From: Haliclystus octoradiatus
Taxonomy: Eukaryota > Cnidaria > Staurozoa > Stauromedusae > Haliclystidae
Length of the DNA: 64,000 nucleotides
Assembly (NCBI GenBank): GCA_916610825.1
Contig: OU744451.1
Span: 4,119,345-4,183,344, forward strand
Direction of reading: 5' to 3'
Below are positions 23,451 to 36,202 of this stretch, piece after piece. Below the pieces are notes generated by a model that was given only the letters and a program-made list of their open reading frames with translations, was not told the origin of the DNA and searched no databases. Within the stretch, counting starts at the first letter, position 1. The number at the start of each line of letters is the position of its first letter. The position numbers and the translations under genes are program-made.

Positions 23451-24203
23451 ATCATAGGCAAATAACTATCTATGTATAAAAGAAACCATCTTTAAATTGT
23501 ATAAATCTTTGAATTTCAAGATTTCTATATATAAATCATCAGCGGCTCGGCATGGGATAGGTACTTTGCCTTCATTATAATCCTCACACACTTTTTCTGC
23601 AACAACTCTAACCGTGAAACATTTGTGTGACCCCAAATTTCAATACAATACTAAAAGGTAGGTTTGCATAAGAATTGTAAATTATTAGTTTATGCTTCAA
23701 AGATAAGAATTTTTTCAGACGAATTAAGATGAAGATTGTTTTACGTAATTTGGAAGCAACAAAATTGGCATGAGCTTTCCAACTGAGATCATCATCGATC
23801 AGTACACCTACAAATTTAATGAAATGATTCTTTTGTAGAGAACAGAAATGTTCCAGAGCATGACCATCAAGTGATAGAGATATAGATAAAAGTCTGGCGA
23901 AAATCTTTTTTTTAGCTAATTGGCGCTATATTTGATCGTCCATCGTATCAATATAAACGATTTGAATTTCTCATGCTGTAAACGATGTACAATATAAAAT
24001 TGCACGCATACATACACATATTAATTCAGCGTTTTTAAATCCTTTTTCATCACTTTTAGCATTAACAAATAAATTTGAATCAGCCATATTATTAATTAGT
24101 AAGAAAGTACGTTGAAATCGAACAGTTGAATAAACTGAAAACAGGAGCAAAATGATAACATGTCCGTTGTGGTCGGCGATTGATATATCTGTCATTATGA
24201 AAT

Positions 24204-24446
24204 TTGTTTCATTTTAGAAAAGGGTTACCACACACTTTTGCTACGTTTGTATTCGTATTTACTATACAGGAAATGGTGGAAGACGCGAGTGAAGTGTGGA
24301 AAGCACGAGCCGGCAGAAATAACGGAATAACCCGTTACTCATATTTAATTAGAAATTTAAACATAAATCAAAAATTAGACTTGTTTGACAATCAAGACCT
24401 ATCTGCCATGAAATCTGTTGAAATTGATCTGCAGTGTCGCGGCTGA
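24204..24446 (+). pseudogene. Repeated short ORF start (unrecognised), first copy
   Basis: ATG 24273 opens a frame MVEDASEVWKARAGRNN… that is repeated with substitutions at 59739 (MAEDTSEVWKARSGRNN…). Similarity ends after QKLD, where the SINE core at 24393 begins, and the repeat resumes near 24555 (AATAAACACAATCATTCAT). No known domain. It is probably the start of a lost gene or part of a dispersed repeat. Immediately before it, ACTATACAG resembles a splice acceptor. Confidence 0.35.
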
Positions 24447-24480
24447 GATCAACAAAGAGCGTTTAAAATCATTGCTCTCA
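24393..24480. repeat. SINE core, shared with 35540-35634
   Basis: GACAATCAAGACCTATC…, GATCTGCAGTGTCGCGGCTG and AGAGCGTTTAAAATCATTGC occur in the same order at 35540-35634. There they lie downstream of a tRNA-like head, suggesting this is the body of a SINE whose head is missing here. Confidence 0.6.
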
Positions 24481-24815
24481 GCGAGAAAGGCCACTCATCT
24501 AGAAATAGAGGAGTGGTACGGGTGCCTTCGGTAGGGCGACACCGTCTGCATAACCTTTTATCTTATAGTCGTGAATAAACACAATCATTCATATTTTGAA
24601 GCTCTCGTTCGTGCATTTAAAGTCTTCGATGATGGTGTGTGTTCAATCTTCTTTTTACTTCGTAATTTTATTGTAAATACAACCACATGAGCTTATATAA
24701 GCTTGTTTGCGTGGGAACGAAGGACTGGATAGCAGTCACATTTGCATACATCTATTTGAAATTACAATGAGTTTTTATTACATCAAAGTTACATACAGAT
24801 AAAATAAAAATTCGT

Positions 24816-24893
24816 CAACCGACGAGAAATCGAACCCCGGACTCCCGCAGAGACTGCGGGCATTCTGCCATTGAACTACTGGCCCACGGTGAT
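24816..24893 (-). repeat. tRNA-like segment
   Basis: On the minus strand it reads AGTTCAATGGCAGAATG (A-box region), a perfect CCCGC/GCGGG anticodon stem with loop AGTCTCT, and GGGGTTCGATTTCTC (B-box region). The loop lacks T33, so it is probably not a working tRNA. The flanking 24730-24815 and part of the tRNA-like region recur at 60765-60900, so this is a dispersed repeat. Confidence 0.5.
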
Positions 24894-26029
24894 GATGATG
24901 ATGTGTTGAAATCACTCGCCGTCTTTCAACGTTTTATTCAAGTCTACGACGAAGTTGTAAACATAGAGTAAAATAGATTGAAGATAAACGCAAAGAGCAT
25001 TGGTTAAGTCTGAATACATTATTAATATAGAAGATTTGAAGTATTATTCAGCTACTCGCATACAGGAAACTATGTGTTTATGCTTTTAGAGCAGTTAAAC
25101 GCTGGAATTTATCGTTTCGTAATGTGCCGCTTTGGCGTTTATCAATAAAACAAAACTGCTGTATGAACAACGAACAGAAACATTGAACTAGGGAACTTTA
25201 TAGATTAATGTTTAATTTATGAGTTTGTTTCAAAGTTATTGTGCTCTGTGTTATTAATTTTAATTTGAAGGGTATTTTTAAGCGCTCTATCAATGAAAGC
25301 TTTTCTTTATATGAACGTCATTTTGTTTCTGTTGCTAGATTGTTTCATTTTGGGGCTTCAAAACAGAAGCAGTATTTTTACGATATTAGCGGGTCTGACA
25401 CAAACACCAATAACAACCAATCAGCGGTCAGTATCACATTCGATGATTTTATAATTATAAATACTGTAACAAATGCCGCCACGAGAACATATTTTATCTC
25501 ACTAATCTAAAGACATCGTAACAACCAAAACCGGAATTTTACACAATAGACATAATCAAATAAACAATAGAATATTATAACCAATAACCAATCAACTGTA
25601 AAACTTAATAGGTCATATAGGACAGGGATGAATTTTTGTAGGATAGTTGAAATAAATCACTATGTGTGAAAATTGAAGTAGAGGAAATCTAGAATGTATA
25701 ATTTTGACTATCATTTCTATATGAATGCTCTGATTAATTTCATTGAGAAAATATACCACGAACTGGTGTGGAAAAATCTCACTATTAATATTTTTATATT
25801 ATTGTTATTATTAAATACCGTAATATAAATATGTTAGATTCTTAATTTCATTTCAAATAAGGTCAGTGCATGTTCTCTTGTTTTTACTATTTACTTCATT
25901 CGAATCAGATTCATCTTTGTTTACAAACTCGAGCACCTGAGTCATGTTGGCATAACCGTCTACGGAATGATTGAGATAGTTCCATACCTTCATTGTTCTC
26001 TTTGTTATCCATATTATTGCACTCGGTAT

Positions 26030-26540
26030 TGATCTTGACCATCGATATCAGATTTAAGAGAAGTATGGCCTTAGGAAACTTGAAATCTTAAAAATGACAA
26101 AAGATATAGTCAACAAATTCGAAAAAAACGGTGTTATAAACATGTTCCGGAAATGGTCTTCCATTTGATATGAAGTTTGTCATGGTGCATTTCGTAGATT
26201 CTTCGGAAAATGAAGACATACAATTCCATAATGACACATCCTAACAGCTATTTGAAATAGATAACTTGAAATGTGACAAATTGCTAACATCAACCCTGTC
26301 TTGATAAATAATAAGAAGAATCATTTTTATATAACCATCAATCCATATTGACATCGTTAAAGACATTGTAATCCGCTTAAGACCAACTCAACTGTGGCAA
26401 TCATCCGACAATTCCAGTATCATTAGTCTAAATTATTAGGAAGAAAAATAACAATTTTCGTGTGTTTCGCTGCAAGGAAAGCATGTTTCACATCCCAAAA
26501 ATAGCAAAATGATTGAATCATTTCGTTAATTTCATAATAG
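26030..26540. repeat. Duplicated distal 5' flank of VCBS copy C
   Basis: Matches 60900-61140 from AAAGATATAGT-AACAAATTCG onward, and matches 18000-18190 and 34330-34530 around CCAACTCAACTGTGGCAATC. The flank is split by the element at 26541-28570 and resumes after it. Confidence 0.7.
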
Positions 26541-28570
26541 GCCCTTTGAACGCTTTTCGAAGGCTGCATCAAAGCGAGGTAGTCACTGTAAACGATTTTC
26601 TTTCTTTGCGTTGTTAGTGAAAGAAACCGGTTCTTTCTGAAACTTGCTCTGTAACTTCCCGTGTAATTTGGAACGCAGTTTGAGAGTTTATCAAAACGCT
26701 ATCAACGTATTAATTATTTTATTGACTGCTGGCTTCGTCGAAAATGCTACTTATATTTGATGTATTTTGGTGAAAATCAAGCAGAGTTTGGTGCTGGAAT
26801 AGAAATATGTCCTCATGATATCCACCTGTTTACAACTCAATATTATTTCCTCAGTGAATAAGTATTGTTTGAGTGAATTTTTTTGTTGTAATTTATATGC
26901 TACAAACGTGGACATTACATTAAAATAGTACCTCAGATAATAAACGCTTATTTTGAAATTCAGTTTGAAAGCCATATCACAGATCTTTTGATAGACTTTG
27001 AATTCAAATATTTTAAGTTATGTAAAATGAGCATACTCAGGATCGCTGGTTGCTGCACAATATGGGTGTTTGTTGTAATAATTTGAATGGAAACTTATAA
27101 ATTCATTCAAATTAGTGAAATGAATTAGGCGGGAAATATGTCACCATGCAATGTTTCCCCTGAGCTATATATACCAAGTTGGAATTGACTACTTGAGAGG
27201 GAGTGTACAGTATCTATATCTATGGTGAAATGTTAAAATGATATTTTGTTGGAAATAAGTTTGTTTTCATTCAAACGTTGTATGATTATAATTTTTGAAG
27301 CTTCCCCTCATTTTGGATTATTGTCATTTACTTTCCTAACATCTGATAGAAAAATCTAATGTCATGAATCAAACGTCTATAGGTAATAAATAATGTTAGG
27401 ACTTTATCCAATTAACTTTATCCGACCACGTTCCGACCAGTTCCGACTTACATGGTGGTCGGGTTTGGTCGGAACGACGTCATCTGTTTAGCGGCTAGGT
27501 AATAAATAATGTAACACGATGGTACAATGTAGCAAAATATTTGACATGCTTTCCAAGGTAAGAAAATCTGGAGAAAATTCAGTCCCCAGGCTGTGAAGGT
27601 AGTATGCCACCATCACTTCACCTCGTGCTGTGTTAACTATCAGATATATTAACATTAATCTATAACCATTTATTTGGTAGCTAATTACATTAACATTAGA
27701 AATTAAACCATAGTACTTGATACAAGCTGCGTTGTTAATAAAAGAAACACAGAATGCAAAGAAGATTCATTATTCCCAACTGAGCAGTAGGCTATCATGT
27801 TGCTCCACAAGACTTGTTAGACAAATTACAAATACTTGTACACTTATTAACAGATCTTGTCACAAACTCTTGAACAACTGTTATTTCAGAATAATAGATT
27901 GCTTTATCCCTTGTATTATTCTTTAAAATATGATAATAATATCTAATTAACGCAAAACATCTAGGGATAAGATTTGTGATGATTTTTTAGGAATGAAATT
28001 GGAAACAATCTCATGTATTGTACAAGCTTATTGCGTGTATTGCAACATGAAAATATATTAAGAGAATACCTATTCAATAGGAAAATGATCATGAGTTCTA
28101 AATTAGTGGAACTCATGAGCATATATTTCTATTCCAGCACCAAACTCTGCTTTATTTTCACCAATATACACCAAAAGTAAGCTTGAATTCGCTACGTGTT
28201 GCTGTTTTGCACATCTATAACAGAAAATATATCGCCAAGAAACCAATCTTTATCTTCAAATGAGTGGCAAAAGTTATCATAGCTTTTCAAAAACGCTGTC
28301 TTGTTTTTGCTATTTATAAGTAGCATTTTCGACGAAACCAGCAGCGATATTCAAGAAAAAACACTTCCACGGCTATTCCAATTATATATTAAGTCAACAT
28401 AATAAATTAATAAGTTAATAGCGTTTCGATAAACTCTATAAAAAGCGGTCCAAATTAGAGAGTAAGTTGCAAAAACAAACGATTTCTTTCACTAACAACG
28501 GAAAGAAATGGAATCGCTTACAGTGACTACCTCGCTTTGACGCAGCCTCCGCAAAGCGTGCAAAGAGCCT
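26541..28570. mobile_element. Long-TIR DNA element, about 2.0 kb
   Basis: The left end GCCCTTTGAACGCTTTTCG and AAAGCGAGGTAGTCACTGTAA are mirrored at the right end (…TTACAGTGACTACCTCGCTTT…GCAAAGAGCC). Inverted similarity extends about 250 bp inward, including a match around TCCAGCACCAAACTCTGC. ATAG borders both sides. The paralogous flanks at 18.2 and 34.5 kb lack it, giving the empty site. No transposase frame is recognisable. Confidence 0.75.
27380..27512. repeat. Short insertion flanked by 17-bp direct repeats
   Basis: TAGGTAATAAATAATGT occurs at about 27380 and 27496. Between the copies is an imperfect inverted pair CGTTCCGACCA / TGGTCGGAACG. It could be a small mobile element or a local duplication. 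Confidence 0.4.
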
Positions 28571-30222
28571 ATAGTTTTTAGATAGATTTCAAATTCAATT
28601 AATATACGCAATGTTCGTCAGCCTGATTTCGTGAAACGATTGTTTATATCTTACAGTGTGTATTGTTATAATTCATTTGAATTGTTTTAATAAATAATTT
28701 GCTAGTAAGTTAAGCAGCCAACGTTAATTATTTCCTATTTGCTATTAATAATAACTATAAAATAACGTCTCTAATTGTTCGGTATGCTTTGTTCTTGGGA
28801 AGGGGATGGTTGGTAGCTCTAATATGATGGCTATATGAGGCTTATCATTTTTTGGTGTCTATATTCCAGCTGAGATAACTAGTTCATTTGCGGTAGGAAG
28901 TTTAATATTTTGGAACTTCTAAGCGGGCTTCTAAGCCTTTTCAAGTTTTTGAAACTTTTTTTGTAGCATTTACGGGATTTTCCAAAAACAATTTTTGCAC
29001 AGTAATGAGCTTATCTTACAAAGTGAAACCCCCAGTCCTTGCAGAGTCCTCCGGGATTTGTTATGTGATGTTTAGGTAGGAGGATCATCCATCTACCAGA
29101 AAACAGTTCTCTATTGTTCTCATGTCGTGTAACCCCTGTAAACACATTCAAGGACGAATGACCCTCGTTGCCGACACAGATGTAAGTGGAACCAAGGTCA
29201 ATTTACATATATTTTGCTGCTACTGCGATGGAGTGTAAAGCTGTTTCTCTCCCGAAACAAGTCACCTTTCTTAGTATACAGAAATTATTTTCTATTAACG
29301 CTATATGAGAATCATCCTTCTAGTAAAATTCTATTCCTTGTAAATGGGGCCTTAGATGGCAAATAATAAAAATGGACAATAGTAATGAGCCGACTATTTT
29401 ATCATAATTGATGGAGTCAATGAATACGTTTCTGGAAATATTTTATTGAACGTGGCTAGTAAGTGAAGTCAATGCTCGTTAGAAAAGCTATCATTTAACG
29501 TATAGATCACGTCAGTGTCAGAACGTAGTATGTAACTTCGTAACATGATACGAATCGTATAGGCACGCTGAAATAAATAAATTGTACTTTCAGTACCACT
29601 TTCAGCAAAACTTTCCTTTTCAAAGTTTGCCCTATTATGTTATCCTTATTCCGTTATTATCAGTAATCCTTATTTTATCATCTTATTAATGATATTTGTG
29701 CTTGGTAAATTTAGATCAACGCTGAATTTCTACTCGATATGATCAGACACGTGATTGTTGTAATGTGGATATAGATTGCGATGAACTTTCATATTTTATA
29801 TTACAAAATGTTCATATTTCTAGGTGCAGTGTACCTAAGAATCAAATGAGTTCTCTTTCTTGATACATATGTCAGCATCGCTCCTTGAAAAACCAAGCTC
29901 TATTTCCTATAAGTCAATTCTGATGACTGTATCTGATTATAGACCTCATATGTCTTTTATCTATAGTGGTCTAAATTAAATTCCTTAATCTCGTAATTTA
30001 GCTCAGATAAGATCTTATAAGTTCTGTTGTTCAAGAGACATAATCACCTTCAACGACAGTGATATACCATGGAGTGACATCTAGAGTGGTGAATTTCAAT
30101 TTTCGGAAATATGAGGGATTTTTTAATTTCTGTCATCTAATATTAAGCAATAAAGCCAAAATTCAATTTTCCTAAAATGAGACGTCATATTTTTTATCAA
30201 TAGGTTATCAATTTCAAGCAAG
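28571..30222. repeat. Duplicated proximal 5' flank of VCBS copy C
   Basis: Non-coding sequence collinear with the regions upstream of copies A and B, ending in TATCAATAGGTTATCAATT before the mutated start. No gene seen. Confidence 0.75.
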
Positions 30223-31686
30223 ACGATTGTCGATTTGAAGCATTCAGTATAGATTATTTCTTTGATTTCAATAACAAAGTGTACCACCGATCCTGTTGTG
30301 GGTTTGGTCGTGCAACCGATCAAAATTTTCTCAACAACAATCCTACTGCATTATATTCGATCAATGTCGATGGTCATCAATCAGCAGTCTTAATCCATGA
30401 TATCACATCTGGACTAAGGCTGGCTCATGGTTATACCAATGGAGAATATCCAAGAACAACAACTACAATTGCTTCGACATCATTTTGTGCTGCTGGTACC
30501 GGTAAGATTCACGTTGCTGATATAAATGGCGATCACAGAGATGACATTGTCTGCCAAGATATTTCAACTGGTAAATTTACTGTCATGTTCAGCAAATATG
30601 GTCAATTTTCAACCGAAACAAGTGTTGCCATTGGATAAACACGCACCGATGATGCTGGGTGGATGATATCCTGTGCTAGGATGGTGCAGATAGCGCTGTA
30701 GCACCAACCATGTTATTCTTCTTTAGTTGTCATACCGCTCAATCTGGTAGCCATTATCCCTATCCTCAAAGTCATGGATCACATCATGGAAGCCCCTACC
30801 CAGGGTGTAACGCAACAAGGTATGCTGCATCATATAATCATTTTAACCATCATTCAAACAATACCCATCATCATTTTACAGGTTACATTGCATCTCAACC
30901 AAAAAATATTGTGGGTCAGCACGCTGTCCAATATCCCCTTCCCCATAATGTTGCATATCCAGTTGCACCTTCTCATCCTGAATTAGTTATGCATCCTCAA
31001 CCAGAGATAATTAGTCACCCATTTCCCGTTGTCCATGCTCAACCAGAGGTTGTTCATCATCACCTACCAGTGCAACCGTTCCACATGAATCCTGTCCCCT
31101 CATCTCATGGTCCTGTTATGAATCTTGTAAATTTTGTTTAAAATTATAGTACGTATGATTATTATTAAATTATTTTATTATCAATTATTTGTATAACTAT
31201 GTACGAGCCTTTTGAAAAAAGCGATCATCAAGGCGGTGGCTTAACAGGTAACTCAATAAATGATGGTGATGATGATGGTGATGGTCATCATTTCATGCCT
31301 GGTCCACATTCCAGAGTCCATCACATGAGATACAGAAGACACTACGTAAGTGGTCCATATGCATACAGATAGATTGTGATCCAACAACAGAAGTTTTATT
31401 TCCGTCAGCTATTGATGGAGATGGAGATAAAGATCTTATTTGCTATACACCAGGAGCAGGCACTGTTTCAGCAACTGTCTTCCCAAATGATGGTACTGGG
31501 GATTATGGTGCTGCTGTTGCTCCTCCTACAATTGCTAACTGCTTGAATATATGTCAAGCCCCACTAATATCGTGGGCAGCTATAACTGGTGATTTTAATG
31601 ATGATGGTTATGAAGATTTCTTGTGTTATGATACGACATCAGATGATGCAGATTTTGTTTTCTCATCGTTGAAACTAACTGCTTAG
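30223..31686 (+). pseudogene. VCBS/His-rich gene, pseudogene copy C
   Basis: Collinear with the intact copies but broken many times. The start ATG is ACG (30223), and an early TAG falls in the signal peptide (near 30250). Part of the signal/N-terminal junction is altered. A TAA follows VAIG at 30636. About 30 bp around the second Ca-loop are deleted. The His/Pro region keeps only one repeat unit. An AT-rich insertion of about 170 bp sits at 31112-31282, and roughly 200 bp are missing after 31368. The last two Ca-loops and the native stop (31684-31686) remain. Confidence 0.9.
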
Positions 31687-33085
31687 TTGACATTTTAACA
31701 ATATTGATTTATAATATTTGGTAGTATCTTCTATTCTAGCATTTTCATTAGTTTTATTACACTGCCTCTATATATAATATTGGCTGAAAATGACACTTTT
31801 CCTCATTGAAAGTTAACTTCCCAATATACATGTGGAGATGCTTTGATAAAACATGTTTGTTTAATTCATCCATGTGATGTATGAATCCTCTGTAAGTGAT
31901 ATAAGCCATTTTTTAAAATAGTATTGTATTTTGCTGTTTATTTTGGGGGTATGAATGCATTGTGTCAAACACAGAATATAGCGACCAGATACGGCAGCGT
32001 TTTGAAATGAAATTTCTTCTCATTCTCAAACATTCAACCGATCTGGATTTCAATTTCAAAATCACCTTCCTTTTCAAAGTTTGCCCTATTATGTTTTACG
32101 TAAATGGACTTCGAATGAAAACAAAATGACAAGCTCTCTACCCGCCAAGAGTCCCGTGCGTGGTTGTCGTTTCTATTGTTTTTGTGTTGAAACAATGCTG
32201 AAGCTTGTAATTTGAAGCTATGCCGACAGACATTGATCATTGAATTTAGGCTAAGGCTAATTCAAGTTGAGCTCGTATCAACTGCCGGTCAATGATGTTC
32301 CTTCAAATAGTTATAATAAATATGAGCTCTAAATTTGAAAACCTTTTGAATTTCTGAGCAAAACTCTATGAAGTGTAGAAATTCTTTTAACGTTTCATTG
32401 ATTTGATAAACTACTGTAGACTGAAACAGTACTGTATTATTAAAGCTGTTTTTTCTTATCGTAGCAATAAATATTTCAATATTGTACATGATGCATGACA
32501 GTGGTCGAAATTAGTTTGCTTTTCTCGGTTTGAAATAAACTCTATATAGAGATAGTTTGATGCTTTGAAATTTTGGAGAAACGAAATTATATTTTTACCT
32601 AGGAAAAAGATATCAAAGGTAGGACAATTAATATATAGAGAATAATCCATGCTAATTATATGAAAAGCTACATAAATACAACATAAAATCGGTTAAAAAT
32701 GTTAAAAATGTTTAATAGAAATGAGTCACTAAAAAAAAACAAGAAAATATGTTCCAACGATATAATTTGATGTGTTCTTGCAATTCGACAACCGTTGAAA
32801 TTTTTGATACTGAAAATAATGCCATAACATTAATACAGTTGATCCAGTATATTTTCTTTCGTTATATGTGAAACAGAAAGTGAAATAAAATATCGAATGC
32901 CATCTGAACCATGACGTCTTGACTTGTAAGACAGCGACTGTGATGTTATATTGCAGTCATGACATACACCTTACATTATATCATGCCGGAAGCGGAACAA
33001 TAATTGGATCTCAAATACATATACACATACTTTCACATTTATATTTGATTGAATAATGAACAAAGGAAAAATCAGACATTGATAT

Positions 33086-33125
33086 TTACTACTATTAGTT
33101 TCACGCCAAGGCGATCATCAGGCAA
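33086..33125 (-). ncRNA. Type I hammerhead ribozyme
   Basis: Minus strand: stem I TTGC with GTAA (one wobble), core CTGATGA (33121 to 33115), then stem II CGCC/GGCG bordered by a T·T opposition next to the core. GAAA follows, then stem III ACT/AGT with loop AAT, and cleavage after GTA. All catalytic-core bases are present. Confidence 0.7.
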
Positions 33126-33149
33126 TTTAATCTGTCTGACGGATCAAAG

Positions 33150-33187
33150 TGCCTGATGATCACACTGGTGTGAAACTAATAGTAGCA
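33150..33187 (+). ncRNA. Type I hammerhead ribozyme
   Basis: Plus strand: stem I TGC/GCA, core CTGATGA at 33153-33159, and stem II CAC/GTG with loop ACTG bordered by T·T. GAAA is at 33172-33175, stem III is ACT/AGT with loop AAT, and cleavage is expected after A33184. The sequence differs from its inverted partner mainly in stem II, where pairing is kept (CAC/GTG here, CGCC/GGCG there). Confidence 0.7.
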
Positions 33188-33340
33188 AATATGAATATCT
33201 GATTTTTTTGTTTATTCATTATTAAACAGCTTATGGCATCGAGCACTATTGAGACAGCAAAGACAACATAAGTCCATTGGTATTACTGTTTAATTAAATA
33301 TATATTGCAATCTTATTTAATCAGAAAAAATAATATTTTC

Positions 33341-36202
33341 CAATCCTATATCAAAGCTTCTCATTGTTTCTTATAATATTTTCTTATTTTATGAACATTT
33401 CTTCTCAGTTTTACTTTCAAGTTTAACAATATTTATCAGAAATCAATTAAATTTTTCTATAAAAATCGAAAATAATATTTGAAGCTCATTCCTTGCTCAA
33501 ATGGGTTGTGAAAATGTTTAAAATATTCGTTAAAAATGAAGTGTTCTTCTATCAATACTCGTGAACAAAATAGATAGTGGTTATAGATCGTTGGAAACGA
33601 AAGTATAGATCTTATATAATACAAAACGATGGGTAAATACAATGAAAAACGAAGTCTCCCGTGGATTTTCTTTTTCAAACTATTTTAATAATCACTTGAA
33701 AATAAAGCGAGCCATTGTTGGCGGATTTGTACCACGAGATTTGCAGTGAAAACTCACAACATTCAATGGCAACCACTAAAAGTATATGGGTTTTCGTGCT
33801 ATGTCTGGTATAGAACTATAGGCTACCTGAAGGGTTTTAACAAAACAGTTAGAAGACATGTTTTGAAAATGGCCACGAGCTAAGACAAATTGAATTAAAT
33901 TAGAAAACAAATCATTGTTGTGGTGAAATTGATAAGACGTAATTGAAGTTCCAGACAAAGATTATGTTACATGATTATTAAAGTGATTACATCACTCTGA
34001 GTGAGACTCGAGGACTCCCTCCGATCAAAGAAAAACATCTTTTAAAACTCAAATTTCTAGATTTCAAGTTATTTTGGAAAATTTGTAGGATCTACCTATA
34101 TATCTATAATGTTTGGATTTGAAGACTTGAATAATGTTTAATAATAATTTATAAAAAATTTGCAGCGTTCATTACAGGGTAAATTCTGCTTCATAAATTC
34201 TTCCTAATACTGATTGTTCGTGACTCTTCTTCCAGTTGAGTTATATATAATTCCCTGTTATGACTAAACGATAATGTTCGCTAGGTGGATTTTCAGTGAC
34301 TATTTATATTATTACTTTCCGTTTGAGAAATGGCAAACATCAATCCTCCATTGATAAATAATAATGATAGTCGTATTTCTATAACCATCAATCCATAGAG
34401 ACATCATAAAGACATTGTAATCCACTTATGACCAACTCAACTGTGGCAATCATCTGACAATTTCAGTATCACAAATCTAAATTATTAAAAATAGTAAGAT
34501 GATTGAATGAATTCCGTTAAATCTCCATAATAGTGTCTGGATAGATTTCAACTTCAATTAATATACATAACGTTCGTCAGCCTAATGTCGTGGATCAATT
34601 GTTTGGATCTTACAATGTGTATTGTTATAATTTATTTAAAATGTTTTTAATAAATAATTTGATAGTAAGTTTAGCAGACCCAAAGTTCTTTATTTTCTAT
34701 TCGCTATTAATGATAACTATAAAACAAATGATCCAATTGTTTAGTATGCTATGTTCTTGAGGAGGGGGATGGGAGGTAACTCTCATATGATGGCTATGTG
34801 GACGTGTCATTTTTTTCTGTCCACATTCCTGCAGAGATAAATAGTTCATTTGCGATAGGAAGTTTAATATTTTGGAACTTTTTAGCATTTTCAAGTTTTG
34901 GAACGTTTTACAAAAAACTTTGGCACAGTAATATGCTCTTTCTTAAAAGTGAAACCCCCAATCCTTGCAGAGCTGGAGTTAGCACCAGGTTATGTTATGT
35001 TTGGGTAGTAGGATTATCATAGCAAGGGTGGATCGTCCACCTACCCATAGTGACCTACCTGAAAGCAATTTTTTATTGTTCCCATGTCGTGCCACCCGTG
35101 TAAACACATTCAAGGACAAACGATCCTCGTTGCCGAAACAGATTTATCTGGAACCAAGATCCTTTTACATAAATATTTTTCTGCCACTGCGATTGAGTGA
35201 AAAGCTGTTCCGGCTCTCCCGGATCAAATCATCTTTCCTAGTATACAGGAATTATTTTATCTAACGCTATATAAGAATCATTATTCTAGAAGGATGCTCA
35301 TATACCTTGTAAATGGGGCCTTAGTAAATGGGGGTCTAAAGGAGGGTTAGCTCAGATGGAAGAACAACCGAACTTCAGGTCGGATCATATCTGGTCGACT
35401 GTGGTTCAAATTCCCCTAAGGTCAATTCAGCATTGACTTTATCTGAAACATCAAATGAGAACCATCTGAGGATGGCGGATGGAATGGTCCAGAGGGAATT
35501 GCATTGTGGTTAGCTGCGGTGCATCGTTGCGCATTGACAATCAAGACCTATCGCACATGAAATCTGTTGACATTGATCTGCAGTGTCGCGGCTGAGATCA
35601 ACAAAGAGCGTTTAAAATCATTGCTCTCAGCGAAATTAATTGTACTCTCAGTAATACTTATTTTATCATCTTATTTTTGATATTTGTGCTTGCTAAATTC
35701 ACACCAACGCTGGATTTCTACTCGATGTAATAGCTCAGACACGCGATTGTCGTAAATTGTAATGTTAATGAAAATTGCGATGAACTTATATATTTTTATT
35801 TTTCAAAATGATCATATTTCTAGGTACAGTTTACCCAAGAATCAAATGAGTATTCTTTCTTGATATATTTCAGAGCCTTTCCTTGAAAACACCAAGCTCT
35901 ATTCCCTTATAAGTCAATTCTGGGGAACATATCTGCGTGATTATAGACCTCATATGACTTTTATCCATAGTGGTCTAAACTAAATTCCTCAATCTTAATC
36001 ACCTTCAACGATATACCACGGAGTGATAGCTAGAGCGTTTAAGTTAAAATTTGGAACAGATGCGTGTTTTTTACTTTCATTCATCTAGTATTAAGCAATG
36101 ACACCTCAATTAAAGTATCCTAAAATGAAACGTCCTCATTACTCTTCTGACAATACATATTGAACTATATTTTTTATCAATAGGTTATCAATTTCAAGCA
36201 AG
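33341..36202. repeat. Duplicated 5' flank of VCBS gene, copy B
   Basis: Collinear with 17040-20358 but without the LTR-flanked insertion, and with a SINE inserted at about 35341-35634. Ends in TATCAATAGGTTATCAATT before the ATG. No gene seen. Confidence 0.8.
35341..35634 (+). mobile_element. tRNA-derived SINE
   Basis: The head has TTAGCTCAGATGGAAGAAC (A-box), CCGA/TCGG anticodon-stem pairing, a long variable arm as in Leu/Ser tRNAs, and GTGGTTCAAATTCCCC (B-box). The body continues to the core also found at 24393-24480. It interrupts the duplicated flank of copy B relative to copy A. Confidence 0.65.

Larger units (their letters stand above)
23451..26029. other. Gene-poor stretch with SINE-like repeats
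   Basis: Contains a repeated ORF start at 24273, a SINE core at 24393-24480 and a tRNA-like segment at 24816-24893. The rest is AT-rich with no recognisable gene; the frame at 25241-25510 shows no domain. Confidence 0.6.
33050..33230. mobile_element. Foldback with two inverted hammerhead ribozymes
   Basis: About 70 bp on each side form an inverted repeat. TGAATAATGAACAAA…TACTACTATTAGTTTCAC is mirrored by GTGAAACTAATAGTAG…TTTGTTTATTCATTA. Each arm contains a full hammerhead core, and the ribozymes point outward from a spacer of about 25 bp. It is inserted in the duplicated flank; the corresponding region near 16.95 kb lacks it. Confidence 0.75.
31687..33340. repeat. 3' flank of copy C and distal 5' flank of copy B
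   Basis: 31687-31970 matches the 3' flanks of the other VCBS copies. 31990-33000 matches 13070-13480 and the tandem segment at 13.5-16.8 kb in single-copy form, without the LINE tail. No gene is recognisable; it contains the hammerhead foldback. Confidence 0.65.
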
